A DNA stretch of 64,000 nucleotides from positions 977,001 through 1,041,000 of the forward strand of contig NZ_AP022829.1 of NCBI RefSeq assembly GCF_011405655.1. The letters are read 5' to 3'. Each line of letters opens with the position of its first letter. Position 1 is the stretch's first letter. The notes under the pieces were generated by a model that searched no databases, had not been told where the DNA came from, and saw only the letters and a program-made list of their open reading frames with translations. Source of the DNA: Adlercreutzia hattorii (GTDB lineage Bacteria > Actinomycetota > Coriobacteriia > Coriobacteriales > Eggerthellaceae). The translations under genes were made by a program, and so were the position numbers. Positions 57,464-64,000 of this stretch are shown here, one piece after another.

Positions 57464-57536
57464 TGAAAAGGATGAAAGACCAGGTGGGATAAGGGATGAC
57501 GAAGGACAGATTGTGGGTGGTTCTCGGCCTTGCCCT

Positions 57537-57545
57537 TGCTATACT
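57537..57545 (+). promoter_or_regulatory. Promoter of the LuxR-type gene
   Basis: The extended -10 TGCTATACT lies 36 bases before the start codon. No good -35 is visible. Confidence 0.5.
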
Positions 57546-57580
57546 GCCCTTGACCGCACATCGATACGGGAGGGTCGGCG

Positions 57581-59077
57581 ATGGTAGGAATTACGAAGGA
57601 CGATGGCGCGCTACCGTCTCAGGGGCTAGGAGGGGCTTCCGAGAAGAGCGGGCTTTTGGTGGTTCTCGGGTATATTGGCGCCCAAACGTGGCTTCCCATT
57701 GTCGGCGTGGTAGCCGATATGTATCGCGGGGGCGATCTGGCGCTGTCGGGGCTGAACCCCCTTCTCTTTTCTTATCTTGTTGTTTTGGGGACGACGGCGT
57801 GCGCAGCGTCTTTCGCGCGTTGGAGGGACGAATGGTCTCGAGGCGTCTTCGGGGCGTTTGCGGGCGCGTTGGCTGCCATCGCCGGCGCAGCGCTTCTGCT
57901 CGTTCCCGAACGGGGCGCCTCTGTGGCAGTTGCGGTTCTGCGCGTCGTGTCCGGCGCGCTGCTCGGCTTGGGCGGCGGTTTGCTCACCATGGTATGGAGC
58001 GAACGCTTTGGACGGCTGGATGCTCCGGCGCGCTCCCGGGTTTCGTTTCTCGTCGTACTCGCTGCCTGCCTGCTGGCGGCCTTCGCTCAGTCCATAGGCA
58101 TCCACTGGTTGCTGCTTGCAGTGGTCGCCGTGTTCTCGGCGGTGTCCAGCGCCTTGTTCATGGTGTCGGCGTCTCGCGGTGAGGCTCCTGCTAAAACCTC
58201 TTCGCCAGTGACGCATCTGCAGGGGGCTTTTGTTCGCATTATCGCGTCCTATGGCCTGTTCGGCCTTGTCTTCGCCCTGATGATCACGCAGTTTCTCATT
58301 GCGCGTCACGGTCACGCCCTGTCGTGGACATGGCTTTTGAGCCTTTCGGGCGTCGTTATCTCCCTCGTGGTCGAGGTTGTGGCAAAGGCGCTGCTCAAAC
58401 AGGGATTCAGCTGGCTGCTCCTTCTACGCTTTGCGGCCATACCGATACTTGTGGCTTTTTACCCCTTCGATGCCGGAAGCGAATTCTCCCTGCGCTTTGC
58501 CATGGGGGCCTCGGCGGTGGCTCTGTGGGTGTACCTTTCCTTGGTGGGTGGCATCGAGGCGGAGGCGGCCGGGCAGATTCGCGTACCTTTTGCTATCGTG
58601 CGGGGTGTGGCTCTGGGCGCGCTTGCTCTGGGCGCGGCTTTGGGGTCGAGTTTGGCGCTTATGATGGAGAGCCTCGATCTCCAGGGCCACGTGAGCGTGA
58701 CGGCCATCGCGGCCATGGTGCTTGCTGTTATCGCGTCGGATATGGTGTTGACGCGCGGAAGTTTGGCGCGGGCCTACAAGAGGGCCGTAACTGCCGCAGG
58801 GGGCAAAGAGGCGGAGTCTGCTGACGGCGGTACGCCTTTCGATGAGCGGGTCGCGGCCGTGGCTGAGGTCTACGCGCTGACTGAGCGAGAGGCAGAGGTT
58901 CTGGGCATTCTGGCGCGCGGGCATGGGCTGGGTCGCGTTCAGGAGGTGCTTTTCATTGCCGAGGGAACCGCCATTACTCATCGTCGGCACATTTATCAGA
59001 AGCTCGATGTCCATTCCAAGGCCGAGCTCATCGATCTCGTCTCCGGCTTCGGAGATGATGGGATAGATGACGATTGA
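57581..59077 (+). CDS. LuxR-type regulator with a 12-helix membrane domain
   Basis: The 498-residue protein has about twelve hydrophobic helices (residues 20-395) arranged like a transporter, then a linker and a C-terminal LuxR helix-turn-helix. In the latter, LTEREAEVLGILARGHG and ITHRRHIYQKLDVHSKAELIDLV match the GerE-type fold. Membrane-embedded LuxR proteins of this kind are numerous in Eggerthellaceae and usually sit next to reductase genes. It probably senses the reductase substrate or a related signal and controls the divergent cytochrome-flavoprotein operon. GGGAGGG lies upstream of the ATG. Confidence 0.87.
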   Translation: MVGITKDDGALPSQGLGGASEKSGLLVVLGYIGAQTWLPIVGVVADMYRGGDLALSGLNPLLFSYLVVLGTTACAASFARWRDEWSRGVFGAFAGALAAIAGAALLLVPERGASVAVAVLRVVSGALLGLGGGLLTMVWSERFGRLDAPARSRVSFLVVLAACLLAAFAQSIGIHWLLLAVVAVFSAVSSALFMVSASRGEAPAKTSSPVTHLQGAFVRIIASYGLFGLVFALMITQFLIARHGHALSWTWLLSLSGVVISLVVEVVAKALLKQGFSWLLLLRFAAIPILVAFYPFDAGSEFSLRFAMGASAVALWVYLSLVGGIEAEAAGQIRVPFAIVRGVALGALALGAALGSSLALMMESLDLQGHVSVTAIAAMVLAVIASDMVLTRGSLARAYKRAVTAAGGKEAESADGGTPFDERVAAVAEVYALTEREAEVLGILARGHGLGRVQEVLFIAEGTAITHRRHIYQKLDVHSKAELIDLVSGFGDDGIDDD

Positions 59078-59121
59078 AGTCGGTTTAGATGACCGGGGGC
59101 GCTGGCCTTCATCGGTCGGGA

Positions 59122-59141
59122 GGGCCGACCAAGGTCGGCCC
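59122..59141. repeat. Perfect hairpin within a GC-rich dispersed repeat
   Basis: GGGCCGACC and GGTCGGCCC form a perfect stem with a two-base loop, 45 bases after the LuxR gene. The block matches 32657-32682. Degenerate versions (CCTCGTCGGCCTCTACGAG, CCTTGTCGGTCGG) follow to about 59215. It could act as a terminator, although no T tract follows. Confidence 0.5.
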
Positions 59142-59300
59142 CTACGGGAAAAGCGCGTCAGTCCTCGTCGGCCTCTACGAGAAAGCGTGCCAGTCCTTGT
59201 CGGTCGGAAGTGCGTGGGGCTTCCTTGCCTGCACTTCCTGCGATTATGGACAAATTGTGCCGCTCGCCGGAGGGGATGGATACGCCCGGGTGCGTGGCGT

Positions 59301-59329
59301 TTGACACACAGCGGAAACCCTCGTAATAT
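59301..59329 (+). promoter_or_regulatory. Promoter of the str-S10 operon
   Basis: TTGACA and TAATAT are separated by exactly 17 bases and lie 73 bases before rpsL. This is the best promoter match in the window, as expected for ribosomal genes. Confidence 0.88.
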
Positions 59330-59401
59330 ACCCCCTCGCGCCTCACAGAGGCGCTTGTTTTGTGCAGTGCAAGCCCGTGGAAAAAGGAAAGGAAAAGAGT
59401 C

Positions 59402-59773
59402 TTGCCTACAATTAACCAGCTGGTCCGCAAGGGCCGCAAGAAGACGGTCGACAAGTCGAAGACCCCGGCGCTCAAGGGCAACCCGCAGAAGCGCGGCGTG
59501 TGCACCCGCGTGTACACCACGACCCCCAAGAAGCCGAACTCCGCTCTTCGCAAGGTCTGCCGTGTGCGTCTCGTCAACGGTATGGAGGTCACGGCCTACA
59601 TCCCCGGCGAGGGCCACAACCTCCAGGAGCACTCCATGGTGCTCATTCGCGGCGGCCGTGTAAGGGACCTTCCCGGTGTCCGTTACAAGGTCATCCGCGC
59701 GGCGCTCGACTGCGCTGCGGTGGACAACCGCAAGCAGGCCCGCAGCCGCTACGGCGCCAAGCGCCCGAAATAA
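59402..59773 (+). CDS. rpsL: 30S ribosomal protein S12
   Basis: The 123-residue protein matches S12 throughout: [11 protein letters not shown] at the start, [19 protein letters not shown] in the centre, and [16 protein letters not shown]. The start is TTG at 59402, because the conserved protein begins there and AAGGAAAGG lies upstream; no ATG is close. The Lys in PKKPNS, where streptomycin-resistance changes occur, has the normal residue. Confidence 0.96.
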   Translation: MPTINQLVRKGRKKTVDKSKTPALKGNPQKRGVCTRVYTTTPKKPNSALRKVCRVRLVNGMEVTAYIPGEGHNLQEHSMVLIRGGRVRDLPGVRYKVIRAALDCAAVDNRKQARSRYGAKRPK

Positions 59774-59880
59774 CGTTCGTTAAGCCGCGCGGGCCGGTAG
59801 AGTCTGGGTAAGGAGCCCCACCGACCTAATGGACGCCGAACCGGTGCCCCGAAGCGCGCAGAAGCAAAAGGAGTAACTAC

Positions 59881-60351
59881 ATGCCGCGTCGTGCAGCAGC
59901 AGTCCGCCGCGAAACGCAGCCGGACGCAAAGTTCAACAACCGTCTCGTCACGCAGCTCATCAACAAGGTTCTGCTTGACGGCAAGAAGTCCATCGCCGAG
60001 AACATCGTCTACGGCGCCTTCGACCTGGTTCAGGAGAAGACCGGCGAGGATCCGCTGACCGTGTTCAAGAAGGCCATGGACAACGTCCGCCCCACCCTCG
60101 AGTGCAAGCCGAAGCGCGTGGGCGGCGCCACTTACCAGGTGCCGATGGAAGTCAACTCCCGTCGTGCCACCACATTGGCGATCCGCTGGATCGTCGACTT
60201 CTCCCGCAAGCGCAAGGAGCACACCATGCGCGAGCGTCTCGCCAACGAGATCATCGACGCCTCCAACAACACGGGCGCCGCTGTGAAGAAGCGCGAGGAC
60301 ATGTACAAGATGGCCGAGGCTAACCGTGCGTTCTCGCACTATCGCTTCTAG
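59881..60351 (+). CDS. rpsG: 30S ribosomal protein S7
   Basis: The 156-residue protein has the S7 pattern: [20 protein letters not shown], then [20 protein letters not shown] and the C-terminal [31 protein letters not shown] precedes the ATG. It follows rpsL by 107 bases and precedes fusA by 15. Confidence 0.96.
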   Translation: MPRRAAAVRRETQPDAKFNNRLVTQLINKVLLDGKKSIAENIVYGAFDLVQEKTGEDPLTVFKKAMDNVRPTLECKPKRVGGATYQVPMEVNSRRATTLAIRWIVDFSRKRKEHTMRERLANEIIDASNNTGAAVKKREDMYKMAEANRAFSHYRF

Positions 60352-60366
60352 GGCTGGTGAAGATGC

Positions 60367-62484
60367 ATGGCTAAAATCGATCTGAAGGATACGCGCAACA
60401 TCGGCATCATGGCCCACATCGATGCAGGCAAGACCACCACGACCGAGCGCATCCTCTACTACACGGGCAAGACTCATAAGATTGGCGAGGTGCACGACGG
60501 CGCTGCCACCATGGACTGGATGGTCCAGGAGCAGGAGCGCGGCGTGACCATCACCGCCGCAGCCACCACCTGCTTTTGGAAGTACCCCGGCGGCGCATCC
60601 GACGGCAAGGAATACCGCTTCCAGATCATCGACACCCCCGGCCACGTGGACTTCACGGCCGAGGTAGAGCGCTCCCTGCGCGTGCTCGACGGCACCGTCG
60701 CCGTATTCGATGCCGTTGCCGGCGTGCAGCCGCAGTCCGAGACGGTGTGGCGCCAGGCCGAGCGTTACGGCGTGCCCCGCATCGCCTTCATCAACAAGTA
60801 CGACCGCGTGGGTGCCGACTTCTTCCATGCCATCCAGACCATGCGCGATCGTCTGGATGCGAAGGCCGTGGCCGCCCAGATTCCCATGGGTGCCGAGGAC
60901 AATTTCTGGGGCATCGTTGACCTGGTGACCATGACCGCTTGGGACTTCAAAGCCGACGACAAGGGCATGACTTACCCCGAGCCCATGGCCGAGATCCCGG
61001 CCGAGTTCAAGGAAGATGCCGAGCTGTACCACCAGGAGCTGCTTGAGGCCGCCGCCGACTGCGACGACGACCTCATGGAGAAGGTCCTCATGGAGGAGGA
61101 AGTCTCCGTCGAGGAGCTGAAGGCCGCCATCCGCAAGGGCGTCATCGCCTGCAAGATCAACCCCGTGTTCGTGGGCTCCGCCTACAAGAACAAGGGCGTG
61201 CAGGAGCTGCTGGACGCCGTGGTCGACTACATGCCGTCCCCGGTGGACATCCCGCCGATCAAGGGCGTGAACCCCGAGACCGGCGAGGAAGAGGATCGTC
61301 CGGCCGATCCGAAGGCCCCGTTCTCTTCCTTGGCCTTCAAGATCATGACCGACCCCTACGTGGGCAAGCTCACCTACCTGCGCGTGTACTCCGGGCATCT
61401 GGACGCCGGCAGCTACGTGCTGAACGCCACGAAGGACAAGAAGGAGCGCATCGGCCGTCTTCTGCAGATGCACTCCAACCAGCGCGTCGACATCGACGCC
61501 GTGTCCGCTGGCGACATCGTCGCCGTCGTGGGCCTGAAGGACACCTCCACCGGCGACACCCTGTGCGCCGAGAACGCGCCGATCATCCTGGAGTCCATGG
61601 AGTTCGCCGATCCGGTTATCGACATCGCCGTGGAGCCCAAGACCAAGGCCGAGCAGGACAAGATGGCCATCGCGCTGCAGAAGCTCGCCGAGGAGGACCC
61701 GACCTTCCGCGTGTCCACCAACCACGAGACCGGCCAGACCATCATCGCCGGCATGGGCGAGTTGCACCTCGAGATCATCATCGACCGCCTGCTGCGCGAG
61801 TTCAAGGTCGAGGCCAACGTGGGCAAGCCCCAGGTTGCCTATCGCGAGCGTCCGGGTCACGAGGTCATGAACGCCGAGGGCAAGTTCGTCCGCCAGTCCG
61901 GCGGTCGAGGCCAGTACGGCCATGCGGTCATCAACATGTACCCGCAGGAGCCGGGAGCGGGCTACGAGTTCGTCAACAAGATCGTCGGCGGCGTGGTGCC
62001 CAAGGAGTACATCCCGTCCATTGACAAGGGCATCCAGGAGGCGCTGAACTCCGGCGTTCTGGCGGGCTATCCCGTCGAGGACGTGAAGGTCGAGCTCATC
62101 GACGGCTCCTACCACGATGTCGACTCCTCTGAGGCTGCCTTCAAGGTGGCCGGTTCCATGGCCATCAAGGACGCCCTGCGCAAGTCCAACCCGGTCATCT
62201 TGGAGCCGGTCATGGCCGTCGAGGTGGAGACTCCCGAGGAGTACACGGGCTTCGTCATGGGCGACATCCCGTCCCGCCGCGGCCTCATCCAGGGCCAGGA
62301 GCAGCGCGGGAGCGCCGTCGTCATCGAGGCGAAGGTGCCTCTGGGCAACATGTTCGGCTACGCGACCGACCTGCGTTCCGGTACGCAGGGCCGCGCCGTG
62401 TACACCATGCAGTTCGACTCCTACGAGCCGGTGCCCAAGTCCGTGCAGGACGAGATTATCAGCAAGGCCGGCGGCAACGCCTAA
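60367..62484 (+). CDS. fusA: Elongation factor G
   Basis: The 705-residue GTPase translocates the ribosome. The P-loop is [15 protein letters not shown], followed by DTPGHVDF and NKYDR. Domains II to V are complete, with SGGRGQYGH and the C-terminal [21 protein letters not shown] standard Met start lies after a short gap from rpsG. No tuf gene follows; rpsJ is next. Confidence 0.96.
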   Translation: MAKIDLKDTRNIGIMAHIDAGKTTTTERILYYTGKTHKIGEVHDGAATMDWMVQEQERGVTITAAATTCFWKYPGGASDGKEYRFQIIDTPGHVDFTAEVERSLRVLDGTVAVFDAVAGVQPQSETVWRQAERYGVPRIAFINKYDRVGADFFHAIQTMRDRLDAKAVAAQIPMGAEDNFWGIVDLVTMTAWDFKADDKGMTYPEPMAEIPAEFKEDAELYHQELLEAAADCDDDLMEKVLMEEEVSVEELKAAIRKGVIACKINPVFVGSAYKNKGVQELLDAVVDYMPSPVDIPPIKGVNPETGEEEDRPADPKAPFSSLAFKIMTDPYVGKLTYLRVYSGHLDAGSYVLNATKDKKERIGRLLQMHSNQRVDIDAVSAGDIVAVVGLKDTSTGDTLCAENAPIILESMEFADPVIDIAVEPKTKAEQDKMAIALQKLAEEDPTFRVSTNHETGQTIIAGMGELHLEIIIDRLLREFKVEANVGKPQVAYRERPGHEVMNAEGKFVRQSGGRGQYGHAVINMYPQEPGAGYEFVNKIVGGVVPKEYIPSIDKGIQEALNSGVLAGYPVEDVKVELIDGSYHDVDSSEAAFKVAGSMAIKDALRKSNPVILEPVMAVEVETPEEYTGFVMGDIPSRRGLIQGQEQRGSAVVIEAKVPLGNMFGYATDLRSGTQGRAVYTMQFDSYEPVPKSVQDEIISKAGGNA

Positions 62485-62522
62485 GGCGCCCTCAGAGAAA
62501 CTTCTATTTGGAGGTAATGTAA

Positions 62523-62831
62523 GTGGCAAGTCAGAAGATTCGCATCCGTCTCAAGGGATACGATCATGAGATCGTGGATCAGTCCACGCGCCTCATCGTC
62601 GATACCGCCCAGAAGACGGGTGCCAAGGTTTCCGGTCCTATTCCGCTGCCGACGGAGCGCAACCTGTATTGCGTCATCCGTGGGCCCCATGTGAATAAGG
62701 ACTCCCGCGAGCAGTTCGAGATGCGCACCCACAAGCGCCTGATCGACATCTTGGAGCCGACCCCCAACACGGTTGACTCCCTGATGCGTCTCGATCTCCC
62801 CGCTGGCGTTGACATCGAGATCAAGCTGTAA
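62523..62831 (+). CDS. rpsJ: 30S ribosomal protein S10
   Basis: The 102-residue protein reads [21 protein letters not shown] and later [22 protein letters not shown], both typical of S10. It starts at GTG behind GGAGGTAA. It directly follows fusA, joining the str and S10 groups in one run of genes. Confidence 0.96.
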   Translation: MASQKIRIRLKGYDHEIVDQSTRLIVDTAQKTGAKVSGPIPLPTERNLYCVIRGPHVNKDSREQFEMRTHKRLIDILEPTPNTVDSLMRLDLPAGVDIEIKL

Positions 62832-62843
62832 GGAGGTTTGGGC

Positions 62844-63464
62844 ATGATTAACGCTATCTATGGCAAGAAGATCGGCATGACCCAGATCTTCGACGACCAG
62901 GACCGCATTGTCCCGGTCACCGTTATCCAGGCCGAGCCGAACACCGTGTGCCAGGTGAAGACTGTGGATACCGACGGCTACGAGGCCGTGCAGATGGGCT
63001 TCGGCTACATCAAGCCCCGCCGCGTGAACAAGCCCATGCAGGGCCACTTCGACAAGCAGGGCGCCGAGCCGAAGCGCTACCTGCGCGAGGTCCGCGTGGA
63101 GAACGCCGGCGAGTACAAGGTGGGCGACGAGCAGACCGTCGCGGCCTTCGCCGACGTGAAGAAGGTCGACGTCACGGGCACGTCCAAGGGCAAGGGCTTC
63201 GCGGGCGTCATGAAGCGCTACGGCTTTGCCGGCGGCCCGGGCGGCCACGGCGCGCACTTCCATCGCGCCCCCGGTTCCGTGGGCCAGTGCGCCACGCCGT
63301 CCCGCGTGTTCAAGGGCCTGCGTCTCCCGGGTCACATGGGCTGCGACACCGTCACTGTGAAGAACCTCGAGGTTGTTCGCATCGACGAGGAGCAGAACCT
63401 CATCCTGGTCAAGGGTGCGGTGCCCGGCGGCAAGAACGGCATCGTCCGCGTCCGCATGGCTTAA
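62844..63464 (+). CDS. rplC: 50S ribosomal protein L3
   Basis: The 206-residue protein starts [19 protein letters not shown] and has the L3 signature [29 protein letters not shown]. The ATG at 62844 follows AAGGAGG; a TTG two codons earlier is less likely. Confidence 0.96.
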   Translation: MINAIYGKKIGMTQIFDDQDRIVPVTVIQAEPNTVCQVKTVDTDGYEAVQMGFGYIKPRRVNKPMQGHFDKQGAEPKRYLREVRVENAGEYKVGDEQTVAAFADVKKVDVTGTSKGKGFAGVMKRYGFAGGPGGHGAHFHRAPGSVGQCATPSRVFKGLRLPGHMGCDTVTVKNLEVVRIDEEQNLILVKGAVPGGKNGIVRVRMA

Positions 63465-63498
63465 TTGAAACGATCGGTAACAAGGAGTTACAGCAACT

Positions 63499-64000
63499 AT
63501 GGCAACTATTGAGATTAAGGACGTGAAGGGCGCTGCCGCCGGCACGGTCGAGCTTTCCGACGCCGTGTTCGCCATCGAGCCGAACGTGCCTGTGATGCAT
63601 CGCACCGTGAAGGCGCAGCAGGCATCCTGGCGCCAGGGCACCGCCAACACGCGCACCCGCGGCATGGTTCGCGGCGGCGGCAAGAAGCCGTGGCGTCAGA
63701 AGGGCACCGGCCGTGCCCGTCAGGGTACCATCCGCGCTCCCCAGTGGGTCGGCGGCGGTACCGTGTTCGGCCCCCACACCCGCAGCTACGACCAGAAGGT
63801 CAACAAGAAGGAGATCAAGCTGGCCATGCGCTCGGCTCTCTCCGCCAAGCTGGCCGACGGCGAGCTGTTCATTGTGAAGGACATGGACTTCGAGAAGCCC
63901 TGCACCAAGGATGCCGTGGCGCTCATCAAGGCGCTGGGGCTGGAGGGCAAGCGCATCTGCGTGGTCATCGGCAACGAGGACATCGAGGCCTTCCTCTCCT
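63499..64000 (+). CDS. rplD: 50S ribosomal protein L4 (partial, runs off the right edge)
   Basis: The first 167 residues are present. GGGKKPWRQKGTGRARQGTIRAPQWVGGG is the conserved extended loop of L4 that lines the exit tunnel, and macrolide-contact residues look normal. The ATG follows AACAAGGAG. The end of the gene lies outside the window. Confidence 0.95.
   Translation, partial: MATIEIKDVKGAAAGTVELSDAVFAIEPNVPVMHRTVKAQQASWRQGTANTRTRGMVRGGGKKPWRQKGTGRARQGTIRAPQWVGGGTVFGPHTRSYDQKVNKKEIKLAMRSALSAKLADGELFIVKDMDFEKPCTKDAVALIKALGLEGKRICVVIGNEDIEAFLS

Noticed and set aside
59749-62529. 926-codon open frame opposite fusA and rpsG
   Set aside because: It is antisense to highly conserved ribosomal genes and shows only the reverse-complement composition of their codons.

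Overview
The window is a high-GC, gene-dense chromosomal segment of an anaerobic actinobacterium. The best match is Eggerthellaceae (Coriobacteriia); the genus cannot be fixed from the sequence alone. The main pointers are a Tat-exported flavin reductase with a multihaem lipoprotein cytochrome c, divergent from a membrane-embedded LuxR-type regulator, a RecJ-RecQ-type fusion protein, and a str/S10 ribosomal operon with no tuf gene. No tRNA, rRNA, CRISPR array, complete insertion sequence or prophage was seen.

Layout. 1-9000: the end of moeA, mogA, alanine racemase with a long N-terminal extension, a family-4 uracil-DNA glycosylase, corA, folC, nhaA, hpf and acpP. 9000-12150: a csoR-copA copper operon with a readable promoter and operator. 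12300-20700: housekeeping genes (glmU, prs, pth), an MFS exporter, an ABC-F ATPase and an IMPACT-family protein. 20700-24000: the queuosine precursor genes queD, queE, queC and queF, with two copies of a small-peptide module that looks like a type I toxin-antitoxin pair. 24100-32600: recJ-recQ fusion, rel (ppGpp), a metallo-hydrolase and a Pit phosphate transporter with its DUF47 partner. 32700-41500: a TRIC-type channel, a phospholipase C-like protein, aspartokinase-asd, a repeat-flanked nuclease-like gene, tlyA and a TatD hydrolase. 41850-44420: small membrane and unknown proteins, partly in a lower-GC islet. 44785-54800: a solute-binding lipoprotein, pcrA, serine dehydratase, ppaC, an M20 peptidase, an HTH protein and a U32-family protein. 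54870-59077: the flavoprotein/cytochrome/LuxR respiratory cluster. 59300-64000: rpsL-rpsG-fusA-rpsJ-rplC-rplD, running off the end.

The intergenic DNA is unusually rich in repeats. (i) Four copies of a structured element have outer stems that differ in sequence yet remain paired; one copy lies between 14-bp direct repeats that look like a target-site duplication. (ii) Three MITE-like elements share inverted ends of about 50 bp around unrelated cores; two of them bracket a nuclease-like gene. (iii) There is a 51-bp tandem repeat, a 31-bp repeat array in two opposed blocks, and a long hairpin. The strongest candidate for an undescribed system is the duplicated toxin/antisense-RNA module around the que genes. 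Each copy has a 42-residue membrane peptide, a leader that can hide its ribosome-binding site, and an opposing promoter and terminator that would make an antisense RNA over its 3' end.
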